Shown here piece by piece: positions 10,601 to 19,365 of a stretch of DNA of 64,000 nt (its first letter is position 1; each line of letters starts with the position of its first letter). Position numbers and translations under genes: made by a program. Source of the DNA: Xanthomonas sp. SI. GTDB taxonomy: Bacteria > Pseudomonadota > Gammaproteobacteria > Xanthomonadales > Xanthomonadaceae. The stretch is taken from NCBI RefSeq assembly GCF_014236855.1, contig NZ_CP051261.1, positions 2,294,001 through 2,358,000 on the forward strand, read 5' to 3'. Under the pieces are notes generated by a model. That model was not told the DNA's origin, did not search any database, and saw only the letters and a list, made by a program, of their open reading frames with translations.

Positions 10601-11933
10601 CGTGCTGGTGACCCATGCCGGCGCGCTGCGCACGGGAATCAAGGAAATCCAGGCCTATGCCAGCGGCGCGCGGGTACCGGCGGCCAAGCCCAACCAGGCG
10701 CCGCAGGTCGAGGCCTGGCAGCAGGACGGTGTTGGCGGCGGCGCGCTGCGTGTCGTTGGCCGCGTCGGCGACGACGCGCTGCCGAACGGCAGCTTGGCGC
10801 TGCATTGGAGCGTGCTGCAGGCGCCGCCGGGCGGCGCGGCGATCTTCGAGGAACCGCAGGCGGCGAGCAGCAGCGTGCGCTTCACCGCGCCCGGTGCCTA
10901 CACGCTGCGCTTGCAGGCCGACGACGGCGCGTTGCAAGGCCATGCCGACGTGGCCGTGGTCGCCGTGCCGGCGCCGGTGGGGCAGGGCCTGGAAGTGCAG
11001 GGCGAGGCCGAGGCCAGCGCGCAGGTCACCGCCGGCCATCACCGGCTGCAGGCGCTCAACGACGGGCTGCTGCCCGCGCCGGATCAAGTGCCGTCCGCGG
11101 ATCGCCGCTGGGGCAGCTGGGGCCGCGCGCAACCGGCTTCGGTGTGGGTGCAGTACCAATGGCGGCAACCGCAGCGCTTGAACGCAGCGGCGCTGTATTT
11201 CTGGGACGACCAGCCCGGTGGCGGGGTGGCGCCGCCGCGCGCGTGGAAGCTGCAATACCGCGATGGCGAGCAGTGGCGCGACATCGCGGTGCGCGGCGGC
11301 TATCCGGTTGCCGCGCGCGGCGAAGCCAGCCGCGTGGCGTTCGCAGCGGTGACCACCAGCGCGTTGCGTGCGGTGCTGGAAACCGCGGTGCAGGGCGACG
11401 GCCATGCCGCGGTCGGCATCGACGAATGGCAGGTGTTCGCCGAGCGCGCCGATGCGGTCGAGCCGATCGACGTGCGGGTGGCGCCGGGCGAGACGCCGGC
11501 GCTGCCGCAGCGCATCGCCGCTTACTTCGCCGACGGCAGCTGGGATTGGCTGGGCGTGCGCTGGCCGCAACTCGACACGACGGCGCTGGCCGGCGAAGGC
11601 CGCGTGCAGCTGCAGGGCCTGGCCGATGGCGGCCTGCCGGTGACCGCCAGCATCTGGGTGCGCGCCAGCGCGCCGGGCCAGATCAACACGGTGCAGGCGC
11701 CGCCGCCGCTGCACGTGCGTGCCGGACAGATGCCGGCGCTGCCAGCCTTCGTCGGCGTGCAGTACAACGACGGCTCGCGCGAACGGGTGCCGGTGCAGTG
11801 GCCGCCGTTGGCGCCGGCTGCGTATGCCGCGCCGGGCACCAGCAGCATCGTTGGCAGCGCGCAGGGACGCGGCGGCAGCGGGCAGTTGCCGGTGCGGCTG
11901 CAGATCGTGGTCGACGCGGCGGTGGCGCCATGA
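7620..11933 (+). CDS. Exported multimodular six-hairpin glycosidase with F5/8C-like and Ig-like (Big_4) modules
   Basis: A protein of about 1437 residues with a signal peptide (WRRPRAAAALLAVLLGAACG). An N-terminal beta domain is followed by a helical-barrel catalytic region at about 300-760 with aromatic, acidic loops (YRWWLLRFNFLDAAVPGN, GVLGYDNAIVLTTGMF, GNDADAVSFDWAKQHGQ, WKETNNYYPFSVGLMP). After it come a discoidin/F5/8C-like module (about 865-1013), a PKD/Ig-like module (1020-1115), a second carbohydrate-binding-like module (1124-1276) and two Big_4-type Ig domains (1281 to the end). The start is uncertain: GTG 7620 gives the cleanest signal peptide; TTG 7599 or 7605 are possible. It follows receptor 1 directly, and its TGA overlaps the next ATG. 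The enzyme family is not assigned; an arabinofuranosidase-type activity is a guess from context. Confidence 0.65.
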   Translation: MAAAWRRPRAAAALLAVLLGAACGAVAASAAAADGEALQASNASLGYPHFKGTPTPIPDSGVAFAPGGHLQRVFAADLAAGAGTAPGKDFWIDRMLARSGTGGGFDDDNNWLFSRGRAAYMYTHQPQQPGFVGDVAYAHKTGHDALFRLQAEIDGKPLRLVEDSAQRRQTPSYFSSVYADADAGVRLRLVKFISEQNVAVAEATLSSSDGVARTLTLRAISPMATHADGAELTGAFATHNAITTVFPRLSGDGFAVEGGSIARRVALPASGEAATLKVQLGLVTHELPASLSEYRRIAAQSPQQAYREHVVAYNRWWADNLPYLDTPEDNIDKTLFYRWWLLRFNFLDAAVPGNDYQFPVAIEGVLGYDNAIVLTTGMFIDDLKYLRDPSYAYGSWLGAGETAGGGKYVDNPGAPENWSNSYAQYLSAAAWRAYQLHGGPPAVAAQLARYASADVDALLRAYDRNNNGLIEYDWAAMTGNDADAVSFDWAKQHGQIRMDRSESAYVYANALAAAQAAQLAGDAATAVRMQALAAKIRSAVLAVLWQDHSATADGMGLHGDLLKQRQADGARLPVDWKETNNYYPFSVGLMPKQGDADYDPKYVRALRLFADTRQYPIFPFYTANQADRQARGAGGSNNFSVINSTVAFRLLGSALRDYPSPYLDAGSYRKLLYWNAWAHYIDGDNRYPDQNEFWAQGSAADGGSIGYRSWIHHTQLGATNFTVIEDAMGLRPRSDAQIELYPIDIGWDHFAADAVRYRDRDLSIVWDRDGRHYGGAVPKGYSLYLDGKLAFTVDRLAHVLYDPASGRVQALPDAVNADAAQLRVLGSKAIAVQTPAQVRFAADARITAVLADAGVDTTLQATAHNFAQGAAVSASYAADGFPASAVVDGSTANEPFWGTAGSPSRSDWIELDLGRPQLLDDVRLYFYRSSSPPGEQHGFASGTRAGYAPPWLYVLQYFDGHAWKTVPGQVRDAPIAQGNRNRVRFPALRVQRLRVLVTHAGALRTGIKEIQAYASGARVPAAKPNQAPQVEAWQQDGVGGGALRVVGRVGDDALPNGSLALHWSVLQAPPGGAAIFEEPQAASSSVRFTAPGAYTLRLQADDGALQGHADVAVVAVPAPVGQGLEVQGEAEASAQVTAGHHRLQALNDGLLPAPDQVPSADRRWGSWGRAQPASVWVQYQWRQPQRLNAAALYFWDDQPGGGVAPPRAWKLQYRDGEQWRDIAVRGGYPVAARGEASRVAFAAVTTSALRAVLETAVQGDGHAAVGIDEWQVFAERADAVEPIDVRVAPGETPALPQRIAAYFADGSWDWLGVRWPQLDTTALAGEGRVQLQGLADGGLPVTASIWVRASAPGQINTVQAPPPLHVRAGQMPALPAFVGVQYNDGSRERVPVQWPPLAPAAYAAPGTSSIVGSAQGRGGSGQLPVRLQIVVDAAVAP

Positions 11934-13522
11934 GCCTGCGCCGCGCCGCGCGTGTCGCCCGGCGCATCGGTGCCTGCCTGCTGTTGGCGCTTGCCGTTGC
12001 GGGCGCGCAGGCGGCACCGTTGCCCGCGCGCAGCGTGCACAGCGCCGGCAATCCGATCCTGGCCGACGGCCGCGACTATTCCGCCGATCCGGCGCCGCTG
12101 GTCGCCGACGGCAAGCTGTACATCATCGCCGGCCGCGACGAGGCGCCGCCCGACGTCAACGACTTCGTGATCCAGCGCTGGCAAATGCTGGCGACCGACG
12201 ATGTCGGCAGCGGCAACTGGACCCACTATCCGGCGCTGCTGCGTCCGGAACAGGTGTTCGCCTGGGCCGCCGCGGGCCGCGCCTATGCCGCGCAAATCGT
12301 GCAGGGACCGGACCGACGCTACTACCTGTACGCACCGGTGGAAGAAAAGCATTCGCCCAACGCCGATCCGTTCGCGATCGGCGTGGCGGTCGCCGACAGC
12401 CCGCTGGGGCCGTGGCGCGATGCGCATCCGCAAGGGCCGATCCTGTCGCAATCGCTGCCGGTGAAGAACACGATCCAGAACATCGACCCGACCGTGCTGG
12501 TCGACGACGATGGCCGCGTGTATCTGTACTGGGGCACCTTCGGCAAGCTGTTCGGGATCGAACTGGAACGCGACATGGTTACGCCCAAGGGCGCGGCGGT
12601 GGCGGTGACCACGCTGGACGGCTATTTCGAGGCGCCGTGGTTGTTCAAGCGCAACGGCACCTACTACATGGCCTACGCCGGCAACCGCGCCGGGCCGGAC
12701 TCCGACTGCACGCCGACGCTGTATCACGCCTGCATCGCCTACGGCAGCGCGCCGTCGCCGCTGGGGCCGTGGACCTACCGCGGGGTGATCCTGCCGCCGG
12801 TATCCTCCACCACCTCGCATTCGGGCATCGTGCAGTTCAAGGGCCAGTGGTACTTGGTCTATCACACCGCCGATGCCAAGGGCGGCGGCCACTTCCGCCG
12901 CAGCGTGGCGATCGACCGGCTGGACTGGGACGACACCCAGCGGCCGGCACGCATTCGCCCGGTGCTGGCCACGCGCGCGCCGCAGCCGCCGCAGCCGCTG
13001 CAGCGCAACGTCGCCCGCTACGCATCCGCCAGCGCTTCCAACGGCCCGGACATCCCGCATCAATACTGGATCGCCGCGCTCAACGACGGCGTGGTCAAGC
13101 GCAATCCGCTGCCACCGCAGATGTGGGGCAGCTGGACCGCGCACAATCCGCCGCAGCAGTGGATCCAGTACAGCTGGGCTCAGCCGGTGACGCTGCAGCG
13201 CAGCCGCATCGTGTTCTGGGCCGATCATCCGCCCGGCGCCAACGAAGGCGTGGCGCCGCCGGCGCGCTGGCATCTGGAATACCGCAAGGACGGGCAGTGG
13301 CTGCCGCTGGCGGAGGCGAAGAGCGGCGCGGTAGCCGACCGCGTGCAGACGCTGCGTTTCGCGCCGGTGACCACGCGCTGCGTGCGCGCGGTGTTCGATG
13401 CCTCCGGCGGCGACGGCCGCTATGCCGCGCTGGCGGTGCAGGAATGGGAAATGTGGGCCACGCGCGCGCAGCGCCTGGCCCAGGCCGGCGTTGCGGATGC
13501 GCAGCGCTGCGACACGCTTTGA
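11930..13522 (+). CDS. Exported GH43 arabinofuranosidase/xylosidase with C-terminal discoidin-like module
   Basis: A 530-residue protein with a signal peptide of about 28 residues (ACLLLALAVAGAQA). The five-bladed propeller shows the three GH43 acidic residues: D53 in SADPAPLV (base), D186 in NIDPTVLVDDDG (pKa modulator) and E234 in YFEAPWLFKRNG (acid). The last 170 residues (RYASASASNG to EWEMWA) form a discoidin-like module that resembles residues 1124-1276 of the preceding protein, including ALNDG, WGSW, QY-W, FW and GVAPP. The start codon overlaps the upstream stop (ATGA), so the two are translationally coupled. Expected action is release of terminal L-arabinofuranose or xylose from plant glycans in the periplasm. 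GH43 membership is secure; exact specificity is not. Confidence 0.88.
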   Translation: MSLRRAARVARRIGACLLLALAVAGAQAAPLPARSVHSAGNPILADGRDYSADPAPLVADGKLYIIAGRDEAPPDVNDFVIQRWQMLATDDVGSGNWTHYPALLRPEQVFAWAAAGRAYAAQIVQGPDRRYYLYAPVEEKHSPNADPFAIGVAVADSPLGPWRDAHPQGPILSQSLPVKNTIQNIDPTVLVDDDGRVYLYWGTFGKLFGIELERDMVTPKGAAVAVTTLDGYFEAPWLFKRNGTYYMAYAGNRAGPDSDCTPTLYHACIAYGSAPSPLGPWTYRGVILPPVSSTTSHSGIVQFKGQWYLVYHTADAKGGGHFRRSVAIDRLDWDDTQRPARIRPVLATRAPQPPQPLQRNVARYASASASNGPDIPHQYWIAALNDGVVKRNPLPPQMWGSWTAHNPPQQWIQYSWAQPVTLQRSRIVFWADHPPGANEGVAPPARWHLEYRKDGQWLPLAEAKSGAVADRVQTLRFAPVTTRCVRAVFDASGGDGRYAALAVQEWEMWATRAQRLAQAGVADAQRCDTL

Positions 13523-13541
13523 TGCATCGGGTGGTCGACGG

Positions 13542-15863
13542 ATGAAGACGGATCGAAACGGGCGGCGCGTCGCCGCACCGGGCTTACTGCTGCTCGCATT
13601 GGCGGCGCTGGCACCCTGCGCGCTGGCCGCGCCGAGCGCGGACGACTATCAGCGCGCGCAGGCGCTGAGCCAACGCTACGAGGCATTGGTCGACCGCCAG
13701 CCGTCGCAGCCGCTGTGGTTGGACGCCGGGCATTTCCTGTATCGGCGTACGCTCGCGCGCAGCGGCGCCGCACCGGCGATCGAGTACCGCCGGGTCGCGG
13801 TCGCCGACGGCCGCAACGAACCTGCGTTCGATCACGCGCGGCTGGCGGCGGCGATGTCCGAGGCCAGCGGCAAGCCGGTCGATGCGGCGGCGTTGCGGTT
13901 GGACGAGGTGAAGCTGGACGCGCAGCGGCTGGTGTTCGAGCGCGATCGCGTGCGCTGGCAGTGCGATCTGCCGCAGTACCGCTGCACGCGCACCGAGATG
14001 GGCGCGTTGCCGCCCGATTCCTACGACATGAGCATCCCGTTGAAGCAGGGTCCGGCGTATGCGCAGGCGTCGCCGGACGGCAAGTGGCGTGCCTGGGTCG
14101 AGGCCGGCAACGTGGTGGTCGCGCCGGCCGCTGGCGGCAGCCCGGTCGCGCTCAGCCATGATGGCAGCACCGCCGAGTATTACGCGGCGGACAGCATCGC
14201 CTGGTCGCCGGATTCGACCCGGCTGGTCGCCTACCGCATCAAGCCGGCAGCGCCGCGCACGGTGTACTACATCGAGTCGGCGCCGCCGGACCAGTTGCAG
14301 CCCAAGCTGCACCAGCAGATTTACGCCAAGCCCGGCGATCCGCTGCCGGTGCTGCAGCCGGTGCTGTTCGACCTGGCCTCGCGGCAGGCGAAGGCAGTGC
14401 CGGCAGCGCTGTTCCCGAATGCGTTCGCGCTGAGCTGGGCGCAGTGGCGCAGCGACGGCAGCGGCTTCACCTTCGAGTACAACGAACGCGGCCATCAGCG
14501 CTACCGGGTGATCGAGGCGGATGGACGCAGTGCGCAGGCGCGCACGCTGATCGAGGAAACCTCGCCGACCTTCATCGAGTATTCCGATCTCAGTGGCACC
14601 CACGAGAATGGCGGCAAACGCTATCGCCACGATTTCGCCGATGGCGCGCACACCCTGTGGGCCTCCGAGCGCGACGGCTGGGAGCAGCTGTACCTGTACG
14701 ACACGCGCAGCGGCGCCGCCCCGCGCCAGGTCACGCGCGGCGAGTGGGTGGTGCGCAAGGTCGAGCGCGTCGACGAGGTCGCGCAGCAGATCTACTTCAT
14801 CGCCTCGGGCATGACGCCCGGCGAGGATCCCTACTACCGTCACGCCTATCGCATCGGCCTGGATGGCAGCGGGCTGACCGCGCTGACCCCGGCGCAGGCC
14901 GACCACGAGGTCGTGCTGTCGCCCGACGGACGCTGGCTGCTCGACCTGTATTCGCGGGTGGACCTGGGGCCGGTGCTGGAACTGCGCCGCAGCGACGACG
15001 GCGCGCTGGTGCGGCAGGTCGAGCGCACCGACCTGAGCCGGCTACTCGCGGCCGGCTGGCTGCCGCCGCTGCCGTTCCACACGCCCGGCCGCGACGGCAA
15101 GACCGAGATCTGGGGTGTGATCCATCGGCCGCAGGCGCAAGCCGACGGGCAGCGCTACCGCGTGGTCGAGAACATCTATGCCGGGCCGCACGGCTCGTTC
15201 GTGCCCAAGACCTTCAGCGCGCGTGTGCCGGCGCTGACCGCGCTCGGCTTCGCCGTGGCGCAGATCGACGGCATGGGCACCAACAACCGTTCGCGCGTCT
15301 TCCACGACGTGGCCTGGCGCAACCTCAAGGATGCCGGTTTCCCGGATCGCATCGCCTGGCACCGCGCCGTGGCGGCGCAGTATCCGTGGTACGCGATCGA
15401 GCAGGGCGTGGGCATCTACGGCACCTCCGCCGGCGGCCAGAGCGCGCTCGGCGCGTTGCTGTTCCATCCGGAGTTCTACGTCGCCGCGGTGGCCAATTCC
15501 GGCTGCCACGACAACCGCATGGACAAGATCTGGTGGAACGAGCAATGGATGGGCTGGCCGGTGGGGCCGTGGTATTCGGCCTCGTCCAATGTCGACAACG
15601 CCGCGCGCCTGCAGGGGCATCTGCTGCTGGTGACCGGCGACATGGACCACAACGTCGATCCGGCCAGCACCTTCCAGGTCGCCGATCGGCTGATCAAGGC
15701 CGGCAAGGATTTCGATCTGCTGGTGGTGCCGGGCGGCGACCATGGCGCCGGCGGCGACTACGGCCGGCGCCGCTTGGCGGACTTCTTCGTGCGCTGGCTG
15801 CAACAGGCGCCGACGCCGGACTGGAACCGGCCGGCGGCGGCATCGGCGCCCGTCGCGCACTGA
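13542..15863 (+). CDS. Exported S9-family prolyl peptidase (dipeptidyl-peptidase IV type)
   Basis: A 773-residue serine peptidase with a signal peptide (GLLLLALAALAPCALAAP). The DPP-IV N-terminal beta-propeller (about 80-510) has WSPDSTRLVAYR and LSPDGRWLLDLYS blades and is followed by the alpha/beta-hydrolase domain. The nucleophile is S629 in YGTSAGGQSALG; D702 in GDMDHNVDP and H734 in PGGDHG complete the likely triad. The family removes X-Pro dipeptides from peptide N-termini. It lies 19 bp after the GH43 gene on the same strand, so it belongs to the glycosidase operon. That is unusual for a peptidase and suggests proline-rich glycoprotein as the target. The start at ATG 13542 is followed by the signal peptide; its ribosome-binding site is weak. 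Confidence 0.85.
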   Translation: MKTDRNGRRVAAPGLLLLALAALAPCALAAPSADDYQRAQALSQRYEALVDRQPSQPLWLDAGHFLYRRTLARSGAAPAIEYRRVAVADGRNEPAFDHARLAAAMSEASGKPVDAAALRLDEVKLDAQRLVFERDRVRWQCDLPQYRCTRTEMGALPPDSYDMSIPLKQGPAYAQASPDGKWRAWVEAGNVVVAPAAGGSPVALSHDGSTAEYYAADSIAWSPDSTRLVAYRIKPAAPRTVYYIESAPPDQLQPKLHQQIYAKPGDPLPVLQPVLFDLASRQAKAVPAALFPNAFALSWAQWRSDGSGFTFEYNERGHQRYRVIEADGRSAQARTLIEETSPTFIEYSDLSGTHENGGKRYRHDFADGAHTLWASERDGWEQLYLYDTRSGAAPRQVTRGEWVVRKVERVDEVAQQIYFIASGMTPGEDPYYRHAYRIGLDGSGLTALTPAQADHEVVLSPDGRWLLDLYSRVDLGPVLELRRSDDGALVRQVERTDLSRLLAAGWLPPLPFHTPGRDGKTEIWGVIHRPQAQADGQRYRVVENIYAGPHGSFVPKTFSARVPALTALGFAVAQIDGMGTNNRSRVFHDVAWRNLKDAGFPDRIAWHRAVAAQYPWYAIEQGVGIYGTSAGGQSALGALLFHPEFYVAAVANSGCHDNRMDKIWWNEQWMGWPVGPWYSASSNVDNAARLQGHLLLVTGDMDHNVDPASTFQVADRLIKAGKDFDLLVVPGGDHGAGGDYGRRRLADFFVRWLQQAPTPDWNRPAAASAPVAH

Positions 15864-16214
15864 GGGTTGCGCGCGTGCCTGCGTGAGGTGGCGCGCGGCG
15901 TGTGGCCGTCGCTGCGACACAGCGCAACATATCGACAAATTTCCACGTCAAAGGCGACGTTTTTCCACAAGACGCTGACCGTGCCGACGTGAAACTCTGC
16001 AGTTGCGGTGCGTAGCGACGCGCAACGGGTTTTTTTCCGGGGCGCGGAGACGCGCAACGGTTTTCCGATGCGCGATACGCGCACCGCATTCTGCGCCGTG
16101 CGGGGATGCACGGCCTCCATCGATCGATGCGGGTTCTCGTTGCCATGCGCGGCGAGGGCGTGGCGTCGTGCGGCCTGGATTTTGCGTGCAGGCCGCTCAA
16201 CCGAGAGACAACCC
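15864..16214 (+). promoter_or_regulatory. Upstream region of TonB receptor 2 with a weak copy of the shared element (site B)
   Basis: This 351-bp gap contains CCACAAGACG at 15965-15974, one base different from the CGACAAGACG block of sites A, C and D. At the same 31-base offset upstream (15934-15947) only TTTCCAC is similar to the ATTCCGCA of site A. ATCGACAAAT at 15931-15940 is another partial match. The rest, to the receptor start, shows no gene; GAGAG at 16203-16207 serves as ribosome-binding site. It is the weakest of the four related sites and could have arisen by chance. Confidence 0.3.
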
Positions 16215-19200
16215 ATGCGCGACGTTCGTTTGCCTTCAATACCTCCGGCCTCGGCCTGTCGCGATCGACGCGGACACGGGCGCACGCTGCTGTGCGCTGC
16301 GATCGGCATGGCGCTGCTTGCCGCGCTGCCGGCGGCGGCGCAGGAGGCGACCACCGTGCGCGATGGCGCCACCGCGGCGGCCGATGGCAGCGACAGCGCC
16401 GCCGACGCCAAGACCCTGGACAGCGTGGTCGTCACCGGTTCGCGCATCCGCCGCAACGATGCGCTGGATGGCCCCACGCCGCTGACCGTGATCGGCGCCG
16501 AGCAGATCCGCGCGTCCGGCTATACCGAGATCGCCGACGTGGTCAACCAGCTGCCGAGCCTGGCGCTGACCCAGACCAGCCAGACCAGCAACCTGGCCGG
16601 CAATCCCGGCATCAACGCGCTGGACCTGCGCGGCATGGGCACCCAGCGCACCCTGGTGCTGGTCGACGGCCGCCGCCAGGTGCCGGCGATCCCGGGCACC
16701 TCGGCGGTGGACGTGAGCAATATTCCGTCCAGCCTGGTCGAACGCGTGGAAGTCATCACCGGCGGCGCCTCGGCGCTGTACGGCGCCGACGCGGTCACCG
16801 GCGTGGCCAACTTCATCCTGAAGAAGGATTTCCAGGGCCTGGACGCCAGCGCACGCTACGGCATCTCCAGCCGCGGCGACATGCGCAGCAGCAGCGTCGA
16901 TGCGCTGTTCGGGCACAACTTTGCCGACAACCGCGGCAATGTCACCGTCTACGGTTTCTACGAGCGTGAGCCCGATTCGGTGTCCGGCCAGGACCGGCCG
17001 TGGACCGCCACCGGCTACCCGATGTACACGCGCAACAACCGCAACCAGCGCTACTGGATCTCCGACAACAACCGCAACATCAACAACGCCGAGGACGCGC
17101 AGCTCATCCTCGGCGGCCGCCACTATGCGATGACCGCCGATGGCCAGCTGCGCGCGCCGGTGCTCGGCCCGGGCGGCTACGTCAACAGCGTGCCGCTGAG
17201 CCTGGCCGATCCATCCACCGCGCTGGGCAGCCTGCTCACCGACGGCGGCGAGTACGGCGGCCGCTACGACTCGTGGTACCTGGCGGTGCCGTCGGATCGT
17301 TTCGCCAGCCGCGCCACGCTCAACTTCGATTTCAGCGACAGCCTGCGCTTCTTCGCCAACGTCGGTTATTCGCGTACCACCTCGCAATCGGCGTGGCGCG
17401 CGCTGAGCGCGTTCGGCAGCGAGGCGGTGCCGGCCGACAGCCCGTTCATCACCGACGAAATGCGCGCGGCCAACGGCGGCACGATCACCGACGGGGTCTA
17501 TTTCGCGCGGCACTTCGACGACGAACTGGGGCAGGGCGGCAGCCAGTACCGGCGCCAGCTGCTGCAGGGCGTGGTCGGCCTGGAAGGCGACTTCAGCCTG
17601 GGCGGGCGCGCCTGGAACTACAGCGCGTACTACTCCTATGGCCGCACCGAGCAGCGCAACCGCGACATCGATACGGTGTCCTACAAGCGCTATTACCTTG
17701 CGGTGGATTCCACCACGGCCGCCGACGGCAGCGCGATCTGCCGCAGCACGCTCACCGACCCGGGCAACGGCTGCGTGCCGTTGAATCCGTTCAAGCGCCT
17801 GACCGCGCAGGAGATCGGCTACCTGCGCTACACCTCGGACTGGGCCACCACCACCATGACCCAGCAGGTGCTGTCGGCCTACGCCTCCGGCGGCATCTTC
17901 GACCTGCCCGGTGGCGAGGCGCAGATCGCGTTCGGCGGCGAGTACCGCAAGGAGCGCAACGACATCGGCGCGATCGCCCAGTACGATCCGGCCAATCCGG
18001 CCTACAACGCCAGCCTGGGCACCACCCAGCTGCCGCTGGTCGGCCAGTACGACGTCAAGGAACTCTACAGCGAGCTGCACCTGCCGCTGCTGGCCGACAA
18101 GCTGTTCGCGCAGCGCCTGGGCGTGGACGCGGCGGTGCGCGTGTCCGACTACAACACCGCCGGCCGCACCGTCACCAACAAGTTCGGCATCGACTGGGCG
18201 CCGATCCAGGACATCACCCTGCGCGGCACCTACGGCAAGGCGGTGCGCGCGCCCAACATCGGCGAGCTGTACACCGCCAGCAGCATCGGCGGCATGTGGG
18301 TCACCGATCCGTGCAACACCTACAACCAGCGCTACCGCACCGACCGCACCCAGTACACCGCGGCCAACTGCGCGCAGCTCAATCCGTCGGACAAGAGCAC
18401 CTACTGGCTGTACCGCGACATCATCACCAAGGGCAACCTGGACCTGGCCAACGAAACCGCCAAGACCCGCACCGTCGGCATCGTGCTGCGCCCGCGTTTC
18501 CTGAAGGATTTCTCGCTGTCGGTGGACTACTACAACATCGACCTGCGCGGCGCGATCGATTCGTTCCCGGCGCAGACCATCATCAACAAGTGCGTGGACG
18601 CGCCGACCCTGGACAACCAGTTCTGCTCCTTCGTCAGCCGCGATGCCGACGGCAACCTGCTCAACGCGGTCACCCAGAAGCTCAACCTGTCGCGCTATCT
18701 GACCCGCGGCGTCGACTTCTTCGCGCAGTACCGCTACGACCTGGCAGAGCGCTGGGGCCAGAATGCCGGCGCGCTGTCGTTCGACCTGAACTACACCCAC
18801 CTGATCCGCCAGGACTACACCCTGGATCCGGACCAGCCGGAGGAGGTCACCCGCTTCGCCGGCGTGTTCGGCTCGCCGTCCTGGAAGGGCGTGCTGCGCG
18901 GCACCTGGTCCAATGCGCATGCCGGTGCGACCTGGTCGCTGCGCCACTTCTCCAAGATGCGCAGCAGCACCCAGGTCACCGATACCGAGTACCAGAAGGT
19001 GTGGACCGGCAACGTGTTCTACAGCGACGTGTCCGGCTACTACCGGCTCAAGTCGGGGCTGGAAGTGTTCGGCGGGGTCAGCAACCTGTTCGATCGCGCG
19101 CCGCCGCGGGTGCCGGGGGCGGAGGCGGGCGGCGCCAATTTCGAGCTGGGCTACCACGCCGGCGTGTACGACGTGATCGGGCGCATGTACTACGGCGGGA

Positions 19201-19217
19201 TCCGCCTGGCGCTGTGA
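16215..19217 (+). CDS. TonB-dependent receptor 2 (carbohydrate type)
   Basis: A 1000-residue outer-membrane receptor. An unusually long signal region ends near residue 43 (ALPAAAQ), and the plug opens with LDSVVVTGSRIRRND (69-82). Conserved plug stretches follow: EIADVVNQLPSLALTQ, RTLVLVDGRRQVP, and VEVITGGASALYGADAVTG. The barrel shows typical alternating aromatic strands and the protein ends GGIRLAL rather than in Phe. The first part is the Oar/CirA-like carbohydrate group common in Xanthomonas. ATG 16215 was chosen because it gives the signal peptide and has GAGAG upstream. It lies 351 bp after the peptidase gene, so it probably has its own promoter. It should import an oligosaccharide released at the cell surface; the ligand is unknown. 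Confidence 0.9.
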   Translation: MRDVRLPSIPPASACRDRRGHGRTLLCAAIGMALLAALPAAAQEATTVRDGATAAADGSDSAADAKTLDSVVVTGSRIRRNDALDGPTPLTVIGAEQIRASGYTEIADVVNQLPSLALTQTSQTSNLAGNPGINALDLRGMGTQRTLVLVDGRRQVPAIPGTSAVDVSNIPSSLVERVEVITGGASALYGADAVTGVANFILKKDFQGLDASARYGISSRGDMRSSSVDALFGHNFADNRGNVTVYGFYEREPDSVSGQDRPWTATGYPMYTRNNRNQRYWISDNNRNINNAEDAQLILGGRHYAMTADGQLRAPVLGPGGYVNSVPLSLADPSTALGSLLTDGGEYGGRYDSWYLAVPSDRFASRATLNFDFSDSLRFFANVGYSRTTSQSAWRALSAFGSEAVPADSPFITDEMRAANGGTITDGVYFARHFDDELGQGGSQYRRQLLQGVVGLEGDFSLGGRAWNYSAYYSYGRTEQRNRDIDTVSYKRYYLAVDSTTAADGSAICRSTLTDPGNGCVPLNPFKRLTAQEIGYLRYTSDWATTTMTQQVLSAYASGGIFDLPGGEAQIAFGGEYRKERNDIGAIAQYDPANPAYNASLGTTQLPLVGQYDVKELYSELHLPLLADKLFAQRLGVDAAVRVSDYNTAGRTVTNKFGIDWAPIQDITLRGTYGKAVRAPNIGELYTASSIGGMWVTDPCNTYNQRYRTDRTQYTAANCAQLNPSDKSTYWLYRDIITKGNLDLANETAKTRTVGIVLRPRFLKDFSLSVDYYNIDLRGAIDSFPAQTIINKCVDAPTLDNQFCSFVSRDADGNLLNAVTQKLNLSRYLTRGVDFFAQYRYDLAERWGQNAGALSFDLNYTHLIRQDYTLDPDQPEEVTRFAGVFGSPSWKGVLRGTWSNAHAGATWSLRHFSKMRSSTQVTDTEYQKVWTGNVFYSDVSGYYRLKSGLEVFGGVSNLFDRAPPRVPGAEAGGANFELGYHAGVYDVIGRMYYGGIRLAL

Positions 19218-19230
19218 GCGGGTGCGATTC

Positions 19231-19271
19231 GGCACAAATCCGCATGTTCGCGCAGCCGTGGCGACAAGACG
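19231..19271 (+). promoter_or_regulatory. Copy of the shared upstream element before the GH127 gene (site C)
   Basis: ATCCGCATG at 19238-19246 and CGACAAGACG at 19262-19271 keep exactly the spacing seen at sites A and D. The block starting 31 bases before CGACAAG (19231-19244, GGCACAAATCCGCA) matches TGCGATATTCCGCA in its second half. It lacks CACATTGTG downstream. It sits between receptor 2 and the GH127 gene, giving the latter a likely promoter of its own within the same regulon. Confidence 0.4.
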
Positions 19272-19365
19272 CGATGACGTATCGATGACACAGTGGCGAC
19301 AGGCCGCCCGTTCGTGGCCGCGGTCGGGCCTGCGCCTGCCGCCGCCAAGCGCAAAGGAGCAAGCA

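Noticed and set aside
7569..12017. Minus-strand open frame of about 1480 codons opposite the multimodular glycosidase
   Set aside because: Low-complexity antisense shadow; the plus-strand protein has a signal peptide and recognisable domains.
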